DNA from: Anthostomella pinea
Lineage: Eukaryota > Ascomycota > Sordariomycetes > Xylariales > Xylariaceae
Reading direction: 5' to 3'
Assembly: GCA_963556695.1 (NCBI GenBank)
Contig: CAUWAG010000020.1
Coordinates: 6,200,001 to 6,264,000 of the forward strand
Length of the DNA: 64,000 bases
The position numbers and the translations under genes are program-made. The notes under the pieces are model-generated. The model was not told the origin of the DNA. It saw only the letters and a program-made list of their open reading frames with translations, and did no database searches. This document shows positions 44,625-54,273 of this stretch, piece after piece. Numbering within the stretch: the first letter of the stretch is position 1; each line of letters opens with the position of its first letter.

Positions 44625-47327
44625 ATGAATCTCGACTTCCCGCTACAGCTCCTGGTAGTGCTACACTACACCTATCCCTTGGCAGTTTTTCTCTGCTTTG
44701 CTGTTACCTCCATCACCGCGATATGTCTGCCCTCATTGGGAGGTACCATTCGAACCCATACCAAGAAATTTCCCATCTGTTGCTGCCTTTTTCTATTCAT
44801 CGGTTGCTTTTGCCTCGAAGGGGCACTCGAAGTCGCCGAGGTGATCATATGGCATCACTGGCCTTCAGAGGATGCCATTGTCAGCTTGCTCTTATGCATC
44901 CTGGTTTTCGGCATGGAGCTTGATGTCCTCACAGGCGCTTCCAATGTCATATGGTATCGATTTTACGGCTCATGGGTGATTGCTCTTCTTTGCGATCTTG
45001 CAAACATCGTACTGCTACTCGCTCAGATCCAAAACCCCTCCACGAATTACGACAGGTTACCGGTTCTCGGCCATGCTTTCCTCGTCGTTGTCCGATGCGT
45101 GCTTATGCTTAGCGCCTTCAAGATTTACTTCTCCTGCGAGAGTCAGGTGGAACACAGAGAACGTGACTCAAAACGTTCGCTACTTTCCAACGCAAAGCGT
45201 AAGCCGGGCGGCGGTAACACAGTAGCAAACGGCGGTTATGGGGCAAGCTCATCTGCTACGAGCAGCATAGCAGGCAACACAGAGAAGGGGAACTGGCTCG
45301 ACAGTGTCAGGAAGTTCTCGACCTTATTTCCGTACATTTGGCCTGCCAACAACCGATGCCTGCAGCTTCGAGTCGGGTTGGTAGGCCTCTGCCTGCTAGC
45401 CGAAAATACAGTCAACTTTCTCCAACCGCGTCAGTACGGAGCTGTAATAGACTCCTTGAACGGAGCTTCAGCAAAGGACCCATGGGTTCAGGTGGCCGTT
45501 TTTACCGGCCTCCAACTTCTATCGTCTGATGCCGGGATTCCTCTGGTGCGGCAGTTCCTTTGGAAGCCTTTGAAGTGCTATTCGGAAGAGGCACTAACAG
45601 TCGCGGCATACTCACACATAATGAATCTTTCTTTGGCGTTCCACAATTCCAAGAGCTCATCCGACCTCAACATGGCTCTTCTGAATGCCGGCACGGTCTC
45701 GGGCCTGCTCGAAGTGGTCTGTTTTCGAACGCTACCTGCTCTCGTTGACTTGGTGGTTGCTTTTACGTACTTGCTTATCAAGTTTGGGCCATACGAGGGC
45801 TTCATCATCGTGGTTACGGTGGCTGCCTTTGTGCAGACAACTTCTCGGAGTATTTCAGTGCTACGAGAGCAAAGGCGTGGACTGGTGGAGAGGTAAGTTC
45901 CATTCAGCACATGTTACCATCGAAACATATTCCGCCAAATAGCTAATGCTGTATCAAAGCCATTTAAAGGAGTCCAGTATCCGGCAGTCGGGCATTACCG
46001 GGTGGGAGACCATCGTCGCACATAACGGCGTTTCACATCAGAATGCTTGCTATTCTGAGGCTGTCGGGTCCTATATTAGGGCATCTCAGTCAGTCTCTTG
46101 GTGGGTGTCTCTCACCAACGCCCTTAGGTCTTTGACCGTACTGGCAGGTCAACTCGCCGGCGCTCTCCTAGTCGTATACCAGGTCACGAATGGGCGAGCT
46201 ACCGCGGGAGACTTTATTATGCTACTGACCTACTGGTCTCGCTTTACCTCGCCCATCACATTCTTCTCCTCCTTAGGGGGGACGATTAGTCAAATTCTGA
46301 TGAATACCGAGAAGCTGCTGGAGATCATGCAGGCAGAACCAACAGTGATCGAGAAGCCCGATGCCGAGCCTTTACAACCCGTTGGTGGCCAGGTTGAGCT
46401 TGTGAACGTCTATTCTAGCTACGACAGGGTGCGTGATGTCTTGAGAGGGCTTCACCTGTTCGTCCCGCCAGGCACCATTGTCGCTCTTGTTGGTATGAGT
46501 GGCGCCGGAAAGTCAACTATCCTAAGACTGCTCAGCCGGTTTTACGACGTCACTAAAGGGGCTGTCAGAATTGATGGACAGGATATCCGAGACGTCACTC
46601 TATCTAGGTATGGCTCAGTGTTCTCTCATCTTCTACCAGGTCCTGTTCGTTAGCACTATTCCGCGGGCTGATCGATCCTACGACCTAGCATACATGAATG
46701 CATCGGCATAGTCCCGCAAAACCCTTTCCTCTTTGAAGGTACCGTTTTAAGCAACGTCAGATGCGCTCGACTTGCCGCCTCGGACAAGGACGTTTATAAC
46801 GCTTGCAAGGCAGCCGCTATTCACGATCAGATCTGTAGATTTCCCGACGGTTACGATACGGAAGTTGGGGAACGTGGAGTGTGAGTAACGTTTAAATATT
46901 TTATAGCTACAATTGCAGTTTGCTGATATTAACAGGAGACTATCTGGTGGCGAGGTGCAACGTATCGCCATTGCTCGAGCATTCCTCCAGAAACCATCCA
47001 TCGTGCTTCTTGACGAGGCAACCAGCTCTGTGGATACCGTGACGGAGCAGAAGATCCAAGAAGGACTCCGTGCTCTTTGTCAAGGCCGGACCACCTTCAT
47101 CGTCGCGTAAGTTTCCTACCACCATATGTTGAGAACTTTCTAATTCTCTGCCTGTATTTAGGCACCGGCTCCCTACAATCAGAAATGCAGACGTTATTTG
47201 TGTTATCTCCGACGGGAAGATTAGCGAGCAGGGCAGTCACGAAGAATTGATATGTCGACGTGGCAAGTACTTTGAGCTTTGGTCGACACAGGCTTTCGGA
47301 CCGGAACAGGCAGAGCCCCATGCATGA
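44625..47327 (+). CDS. half-size ABC transporter, HMT1/ABCB6 type
   Basis: Five exons (44625-45892, 45960-46607, 46689-46880, 46936-47106, 47162-47327) join to an uninterrupted 814-residue protein. The N-terminus has about five membrane segments ([20 protein letters not shown] onward), the extra domain typical of vacuolar heavy-metal-tolerance half transporters; then a six-helix ABC membrane domain ([34 protein letters not shown]), and a nucleotide-binding domain with Walker [11 protein letters not shown]-loop [14 protein letters not shown], signature [15 protein letters not shown], Walker [14 protein letters not shown] and H-loop AHRLPTI. Family members dimerise and move glutathione or phytochelatin complexes or related substrates into the vacuole. 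All catalytic motifs are intact. It is the largest undamaged host gene in the window. Neighbours give no hint of substrate. Confidence 0.9.
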
Positions 47328-48827
47328 GCATCACTACTTGTATAATGCCTTCCTCTATGCATGTCTTAGAAGGGACCATGCATTTCTGAGCGGGTTAGAC
47401 ACATCAGAAGAACGGCTTACCAGGAGCACATTGTCTCGCCTGCATATGTCGTGACCTACTCATGTCCGGGAGCCTTGAACTACACGGCCACTGTATCCTG
47501 GCGATCTCTGCAACACAGCTCGATTCCCACACCCCGGACGAAGCACAAGCAGTATACAGGCATGGATGAGCCCGGGGGTAAGCAAACAGTGGTCCTGGGA
47601 ACAAGCATATGAGTCTTCCGAGGACGGGACGTAGGACAACGCATACAGCCATGTTGATCGTCTTCTCCCCCTTATGATATGTAGAGTGAGCCGAGAAAGG
47701 AAGCGGCAGCTTCCCGTCTTCCGCGGATCTGTTCTTCTCAATACCAAGCATGGCCCATCATGAAGCGTGTAGGTGTGTGACATGATGATGGCCCGCACCT
47801 CAGCCAGCAACCCAGTACAGGGACGCGTGTGCCAGGCTTCGAGACTGGAAACCGTGCTGGTTGGTGCAGCGGCTTGTGATGGAGACGACTGGCTCTCTAG
47901 GCCTCTAGTGCCAACTTCCGTCCAACGGCCTGAGCCAGAGATAGCTGCCCATGCCCCCTGGTCCGGGGATCGGGTACGAATCCGCTGCAAGAGGCCTCGT
48001 ATCCAAGCCTGCCCCAGGTCGTGTTGTTGTATCAGGAGAAGAAAATGAGCTGGGAAGTAAAAAGCCTCCTTTTGGTCATTGGTTCGTTCCTCACCGCAGC
48101 TCCTCCGGTTCTGCCCCCCTTCGTCTACGTACACAGTGTATGCAGATAGTAGTATCACCAGGAGGGCCAAACGTGCAGGCTGCCGACTTGACGCGTAGCA
48201 TCGGGGTGGGCACATCCGATGGTTAGGAAGGATACATCGGAAGTGACAGGTCTAGCCGAGCCCGATAACACCACACCGTTCGCGGGGGTACATACTGGAA
48301 GTAACAGGTACAGTGAGTTGTAGGGTTTGGTTTAGTACATGCCCTTTGAATGTCTTCGGGACAACCGATGGAGGGACAGGGAAATGGACCAGGCTTCATA
48401 TTCCGCCCATGCAGTGTGATGGCCTGCCCAACCTGTCATATTGACCTCCACCCGGTTCTGATAAAGGCAACCACCAAGGGTCCCTAGGCAGCTTTGTTGA
48501 ATGTGACACGTAGCAATGGAAATGCACCTACCCAGAAAGTTGGGCTGGCGATGGGAGCTAAAGCAGTTAGCAAGGTGTGTGAAGGCAGTGAAATTCTACA
48601 GGGGTAAGTGAGGTTGCAGCCATGTAAGGATAGATGGAGACGTACGTAACAGGGGGCTGCCACTGTGGTATGGGTGAAGACTGGTATTGAACAGGAATTT
48701 GTTGCGATTGGTTAATGATACCACATCGAGAATAAGTGCTAACTGAACATGGACTCACCCCAAAGCTACGTGACAATATATCTGCATGTAAATCGAGGCG
48801 GCCATTGACAGATCATCGTAGAGGCAC
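47328..48827. other. no recognisable gene
   Basis: A 251-codon minus-strand frame (48215-47460) is open but has no motif, sensible start or codon pattern; I do not call it a gene. The rest is unique intergenic sequence. Confidence 0.4.
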
Positions 48828-48828
48828 A

Positions 48829-48898
48829 CAAACCACACAAACCACACAAACCACACAAACCACACATACCACACATACCACACATTACCACACATACA
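48829..48898. repeat. 9-bp ACCACACAA minisatellite directly before a start codon
   Basis: About eight units of CACACAAAC/CACACATAC run up to two bases before the ATG at 48900, so the 5' leader of that gene is almost entirely repeat. Confidence 0.85.
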
Positions 48899-48899
48899 A

Positions 48900-50522
48900 A
48901 TGAACCAGAATCCAATGCTTCCAGATGGAAGGAGGTTCAACTCTAAAGATCATCTCCAACAAACCTGCCTCGAAGCTGGTTTTCCCGCTTCCATAATAAA
49001 GTCAAATACAGCAAAGACGAGTACTTATTGGCGATGTGGAACAAAGGGCTGCCCATATCAATGGAGCACGTCTAACTCGGAAGACGGGGTTCTCAAGGTC
49101 ACGTATTCAATGAGAACACAGACACGACGCCACAACCACCCGATAACAGTCGAAACCAATGTCCCTCAGCACATATCCGGGCCGTCTACCGTTCAAGGCT
49201 CCTCTATCCCTACATCGGATAGCCTTGAGCCAGGCGCACCAGCTAAATCGATAGGAATACTTTGGTTTGGAATTCCAGAGGGCAAGAGTACTAAACCTTT
49301 GCGATTCACGACTATCGAGTGCCCTCGAGATGCGCACAGAATCATACCAGATTTCCACTTGTTAAATCACAATGACAGCCAACTTTCGAAATGGCAAAAA
49401 TACATTGGAAAAGGCTTCATAGAACATGCCGGCGATCCAACTCGCAACCCGGTTGTCCACCAGTCGGTCATTACGATTTCAGAGACTGCGCGTGAACTAG
49501 AAGCGCTCAGAGTGGAAGCCAGGGTTGAGCTTCGAAATTGGGAATGGGTACAAAGCCATATCATGGATTTAATACCAGAATCCCTTGCGGGAAAGCCGGT
49601 CTTGGTCGTCCTTTCAACGACCTTGGACGACGCACCATCAGGCCGGGGATCGATCGAGGAACTCTATGCTGCTCTGCAGCTCAATGTCATGAGACATAGG
49701 CAGCTGCGTGTCTATCCGAGCCTGGCGGAGATGCGACAAGACCGCTACAAGATAGGAGACATTCGTGCTCTAGACATCATCGCCCAAGAAAGCCCCGGAG
49801 AGTTTGCTTTCAGACCAAAGACCTGCTTTGGTTGCAGCCCTTGCGAGCTTGGAATAGACGTAGATGGACAGAACGTCGTGAAGAGATCCCACAGCTGTGG
49901 TGGAAATGGAGTCCGAACCTGTCCAAAGAGCGAAGCCCAGAAGGAGGTAGGCTGTCAGCGAAGCAAAAGACAAAAGACCGGCACATCAGCTCCTATCAAG
50001 CCGCTTGGGATCGGCCCGAATAACCCGCTGCTGCTGCATCAGGAGTATATACCGACATTCGAGGAGCTTGGGGAGTTCCGAGTCTTCCTTTGCGCGCCGG
50101 ACGACCCACAAGAAGACGCTGAAGTTATCGTGGCAGCATTCACCAAGTTTGGGAATGATGGGATGATGATGGCCCGCGAGATAAGGACTAGCGACTTTGT
50201 ATGGGCAGGGCAAGATAAGAAAGCGCGGTCTGCCAAAGAAACCCAGCTACATCGATTCGCCCAGCACGTGTACTCGCAACTTTGCAAGCGGCATGATGCT
50301 CACGAGAGGTACGAGTCATTGAAAATAGGGGTCCGCCTGGATATCGGAGTGTCCGAACTTTCGCCAAATGGTCTATTTTTTGTGAATGAGGTCACCCGCT
50401 GGCATTCGGCCGACTTCTTCTCGAGAGATGTTCTTTCGTATCCTTGCCTACGTATCTGCGAGAAGTACGGGGTTTCTTTTGCAACATACATAGCCAAGCT
50501 GTGGTGCCAAGCTCGAGATTGA
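48900..50522 (+). CDS. WRKY/GCM1-type zinc finger protein with ATP-grasp-like C-terminal region
   Basis: Single-exon, undamaged frame of 540 codons from ATG 48900. Residues about 5-85 (LPDGRRFNSKDHLQQTC, YWRCGTKGCPYQWSTSNSED, RTQTRRHNHPI) have the C-x4-C ... H-x-H spacing of the WRKY/GCM1/FLYWCH zinc-finger superfamily, which also forms the N-terminus of Mutator-type transposases; DNA binding is likely. Residues 205-540 hold VLVVLSTTLDD, VVKRSHS, HQEYIPTFEELGEFRVFLCA and GVRLDIGVSELSPNGLFFVN followed by EVTRWHSADFF. The order Lys-Arg, Glu-Tyr-Ile-Pro hinge, Arg-x-Asp, Asn-Glu resembles an ATP-grasp nucleotide-binding fold (inference from motif order). A Lys/Arg/Gln-rich link (CQRSKRQ, residue about 357) may be a nuclear signal. 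No transposase DDE motif or terminal repeats are seen. I know no characterised member. Confidence 0.7.
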   Translation: MNQNPMLPDGRRFNSKDHLQQTCLEAGFPASIIKSNTAKTSTYWRCGTKGCPYQWSTSNSEDGVLKVTYSMRTQTRRHNHPITVETNVPQHISGPSTVQGSSIPTSDSLEPGAPAKSIGILWFGIPEGKSTKPLRFTTIECPRDAHRIIPDFHLLNHNDSQLSKWQKYIGKGFIEHAGDPTRNPVVHQSVITISETARELEALRVEARVELRNWEWVQSHIMDLIPESLAGKPVLVVLSTTLDDAPSGRGSIEELYAALQLNVMRHRQLRVYPSLAEMRQDRYKIGDIRALDIIAQESPGEFAFRPKTCFGCSPCELGIDVDGQNVVKRSHSCGGNGVRTCPKSEAQKEVGCQRSKRQKTGTSAPIKPLGIGPNNPLLLHQEYIPTFEELGEFRVFLCAPDDPQEDAEVIVAAFTKFGNDGMMMAREIRTSDFVWAGQDKKARSAKETQLHRFAQHVYSQLCKRHDAHERYESLKIGVRLDIGVSELSPNGLFFVNEVTRWHSADFFSRDVLSYPCLRICEKYGVSFATYIAKLWCQARD

Positions 50523-51659
50523 TAGCTGGGGAAAATAATGCAATAACCTTCTTTGCTACCTTGAGCCAACTCCATATTGGAGACTTGCAGTGTGCCAAAC
50601 TACTCTGATGTGGCATGCTATCAAGTATTTCTGGCAAGGCCGATGCCACTGCCCGGCGTCGTCCATGGATGCCATTCCGGGTCAAGACGAGCCCTGTAAC
50701 TCCCATTACTCCTTATTGTTCATGAATCAAAACCAGGTCGGTAATTGCTAAGAATCCCTTCGAGCTTTATAGTCACGTGCCCTAGTGTGCTAACAGTACA
50801 CAGTATTCGGATCATAACTCACTAGGAAGTGATAGTAAGGAGAATGAAGACAGGGCATCTGAAGTGGAGTCTGGCGCGCTGAAGGGAGAAAGGCCAGCGG
50901 GAATAGGTAGCACGGCGTAAGGCGAGGCTGTTCTCGCCGAAGGTCTCCGGAAGGGACAATGCGGTCAACAAGACATTCCCCTCAGGCCTATTTTACCCAC
51001 GGGGAACTCTCAATCACCCGAAAAGGCTAGCCTTGTAACTACAAGCATACAACCTCCCATTGGTTACATTTGTCCTGTAGGCAGCCTAAAATGAACAGAG
51101 GGGAAGCAGTATGCGGTTCCGAGGTAGGATTCGTAATCACAGAGAGCTGGACCAACGAGTGGGTTTAGGGCGGCAGCGGCGCAAGCCAGTGTGCTTTGCC
51201 TCGTTTGCCTCGTTTGCCTCGTTTGCCTTATTTGCCTGGTCCGCAATGGGGCTTAAACGCGGCGAACCGTCCGTGCTGATAAAACCCCCAACCCACCGCC
51301 GCCGGATAGTATCGTACAAGCTGAACCTCCAATGCTTCACCGACCTACACTAGCTCCCGTGATCAATACGCACCGTTGACTCGACAGGTACTAAGTTCGT
51401 AAAATAATAGAAGGATATAGACATATTCGATCTGCATAATGTGCTCTGGTGTAGTAGGGACAGTGTGTAAAGAAGATGCTTTTTAGTTATAAAAGTTACT
51501 GATTCGAAAATCAGTCGCCTGTACAGTCTCAGATATTTGCAGCCGCGATATTGATATATGTTTCCCAATATCTCGCTTGCGACTCTTATTGGTTCCATAA
51601 TATTCGATCGACTGAGTTTTCAGTGCGTTCATTAGGGTGCACAAGTTAATGTTGGTGGT
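50523..51659. other. no recognisable gene
   Basis: Intergenic. Contains the 9-bp tandem repeat at 51195-51239; otherwise nothing found. Confidence 0.4.
51195..51239. repeat. 9-bp tandem repeat, five copies
   Basis: Five units of TTTGCCTCG (last two TTTGCCTTA and TTTGCCTGG). Confidence 0.9.
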
Positions 51660-51840
51660 TCTGGTCTCCCCACGTCAGGCAGATCCCTCAGCCTTGCTGA
51701 CGCCTATTCTTCCCCACCCACCATTCCGCATCACCACAGTCGACTCCTTCTCCAACACCCATACCCACACCCACAAGCCCGAGGTACGCACTCTCATTCG
51801 ACATGAACCTTCTTTATCCACGCAAGGTGTCATCCATGGA
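51660..51840 (+). pseudogene. small Myb/SANT-like family, copy F (5' flank only)
   Basis: Resembles the region upstream of copy B2: GCATCACCACAGTCGACTCC, then the CCCACACCCATA repeat, AAGCCCGAGGTACGCACTCT and the start of the intron (CATTCGACATGAACCTTCTT). The exon-2 half is absent, replaced by the small spliced gene candidate at 51848. Confidence 0.45.
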
Positions 51841-51847
51841 TAACACA

Positions 51848-52270
51848 ATGTGCAATAGGCGATGCTTGTACAGAGTTGTTTATCTCCAACCAATCCGGCT
51901 TGTAAGGGTGCCGCGACCGAAGAATTCTGTCGTAAGTACGTCTTGCTTTCTCGGCCGGCTTTGATTTAACATGTGAAATTAGCGCACGCCGGATAACACG
52001 GACTCTTTACACAAGCTTCAGGCCCTGACACCATCACTCATCCTAAGACCCCCCTTGGAGAGCTTCCTCGAACACCATGACCACATCCTTAAAAGATGGA
52101 TAGAGTTAGTCAACGCAATAACTATACCGACAAACATACCCAGTTTGAGCACCATCGTGAAGCAGGCGTTCGGAGCCGTAGGCCAGGCTTTGACAGACCA
52201 GGGCCTCTTCGCAAGGCTAGCCAATATCCGCTTACTCAAGCTGTTCGAGTCTCTTGAAAGTTTGATCTAG
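51848..52270 (+). CDS. small spliced hypothetical protein
   Basis: ATG at 51848, exon 1 to 51931, a 51-bp intron (51932-51982) with a perfect GTAAGT donor, exon 2 51983-52270. The 123-residue product ends LARLANIRLLKLFESLESLI after a helical part (IELVNAITIPTNIPSLSTIV, KQAFGAVGQALTDQGLFARL). No family recognised. Exon 2 without the first exon may be the 3' end of some larger truncated gene. Support rests on splice signals and on the amphipathic character of exon 2. Confidence 0.35.
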
Positions 52271-53421
52271 TCAGAGCGAAAACATAGACTGCATGGCAGG
52301 CAGAAAAACACTATCATCGCTATTACCAAAGTGATAGGTTTTGAGGACAACAACTTTCACGACCTCAAGTACAAGAGATAAGACGCATAGCCAAGTGTTG
52401 GGACTACCTTGCCGGACCTTCAGCGCTCTGTCTTCTCATATATTCTGACAAGGCGGAGTCTCGTGTGAGGAAGCTGAGCTTCTTCTCGAGGAACAGTGAT
52501 TTACCACTAAAGACCATCGGTCGTCAAGTCAGAAATAACATCCAACCAAGTGGAGACCTGGGCGGGATCTACAGGCGTAGACCCTGGGTCGATACAAGAT
52601 TCGGGTAGCATGATAAGAGTGATGACTAAACGAGACTGACCGACAGAATTGCCACTCTGAAACGGAGGAGGCGTCGCTGTTATATTATCGGACCGCGTGC
52701 ATCCATCAACCGATTAAGCTGTAAGCGGACAGGAACCACCATGAGTGGCACAGACGAAAAACAAACACTATGGACTAAGATTCAGGATGCTTAGAAATTA
52801 ACTGCATACCTATCTGACACGCTAATGATCATTACCCCGGTACTTTGCAACCGGAAAGACTACTGCCTAGTTCTCTGCTGTTGCTTGGCACATTTCTTAT
52901 CCAACCCAGTATCCCTCACCTGGGTCTCGACTCGGCTTCAATTGACATTTAATGGTCGTGGGGTGAATCTTGGGGTACCGGCTGCGGTTAAACTTAAGGA
53001 CCTTCTCCCAATTACCCACTCTTAATGTGTGTTTCTTGCGCAAATTTGTTGAAGCAGAGGATATTGTTCAATCTTTCGGAGGAAGGGCCAGTTGACATCT
53101 TGTAGTGACAGTGTCACATCGTACAGTAATAGGGTTCTATGCTACCCTCTAGGCGTAACCTGGAGGTATAATTCTTTGAGGCTAAGGAAACACTGTTGGA
53201 TTCTGGGCTAAGTTAGCCCATCCATAGTCATCCTTTAAGATCACCATCCCCATTTGTGACTCTGTCACATACGTGGCCAATATAAGGCCACGTATCCTTT
53301 CCTTTAGTATCATGGATATATAGGGCCACTCTGGCCGCTCCAGAGTAGCTGGAATTCCTCTCCTTAATAGAACACTTTGAAATCTCACAAACACTGAAAA
53401 GAACTAGTCACTGAGTTCCTA
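52271..53421. other. no recognisable gene; short inverted repeats
   Basis: Includes the palindromes GTGACAGTGTCAC (about 53105) and TACGTGGCC...GGCCACGTA (about 53271-53293) and the pair CAGTAATAGG (53123-53132) and CCTATTACTG (53418-53427), which could be ends of a small inverted-repeat element. No coding sequence recognised. Confidence 0.35.
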
Positions 53422-54077
53422 TTACTGGGAGAGACGACCATCGACTCGATTCGAGAGCCTCCTGATGTGGACTAGAGACGCCCAACTGAGCTTGCATGGA
53501 TCGATCCGGCCTTGAATGTCGAGCTCCTGGAGGCGCGGGAAGCGGTTCAAGACGGGTAAGAGGCGACTGCATGTCATACCTACGCCATTGCGATCCCAGG
53601 GGTTGAGGTGTAGCCTGGAGTACTGAACTGGTGCCAGTGTCACCTTCTCGAGTCGAGATAGAAGTTATAGAAGTTGAGTCATGTATTTGGCGTCCATCTA
53701 TGGGGCCTCTGCGCTTCTGTCAGGAGGAACTGGCGGTAATACTCGAATCCGTCGTCCCAGCCACCGTCCAGATGATAATCATCCGTCGTGTCACTTAACA
53801 GGGGTCGCATCTCCCAAATGTCTCTCCCGCATATAACCCATGATGCGTGGTGCAGTGTCAGTTGCTTCGTGTGCTGGGCGAAGTGTGCGTGCGACTCGAA
53901 GAAGGAAATCGGTTTCCGGGGTGAGTCGAACGTGTCTAGTACAGTGGTGCTCCTGGCTTGTATGGGAAGGGCGATGATTGAAAACGACCGACACACAAGT
54001 CGAAAGCTACCCAGATCCGCATTTGAATTCAAGGTAGCGGCGATATCGCGGACCAGCTCGAGAGACAGGGTCTCCAT
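53422..54077 (-). pseudogene. F-box-type protein remnant
   Basis: From the ATG at 54077 the product starts METLSLELVRDIAATLNSNA and continues DLGSFRLVCRSFSIIALPIQ, an F-box (LPxELxxxIxxxL ... LxxLRLVCRxF). After about 130 residues the frame changes near 53690; in the new frame ...YMTQLL is followed by a stop and LLSRLEKVTLAPVQ, then LLPVLNRFPRLQELDIQGRI, a leucine-rich-repeat-like end. F-box proteins recruit substrates to SCF ubiquitin ligases. The frameshift and stop make it a pseudogene. A Fot1-like element lies about 200 bp upstream of the start. Confidence 0.55.
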
Positions 54078-54273
54078 CGTGCATAGTGTACCGAGTGGGA
54101 AGCCCTTGGACTGCAGTCTGGCGAGCTGAATCTCATCGGCCGTGCTACATATACAGTACTGGCGCCTCCCGCGACACTTGTGAAGCTGACTCGAGTGTAG
54201 AATACTGGAGGCTGGTGTCAAGAAACGAAAACCTGTTTCTGTAAAGCTCAGTTGAGAATGGAAGTTACACATA

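Noticed and set aside
47460..48215. 251-codon minus-strand gene
   Set aside because: Open frame only; no domain, no intron signals and composition that looks like a chance frame in GC-balanced DNA.
48755..48940. Minus-strand frame with VWFVWFVWFV repeats
   Set aside because: Translation of the 9-bp minisatellite upstream of the 48.9 kb gene.
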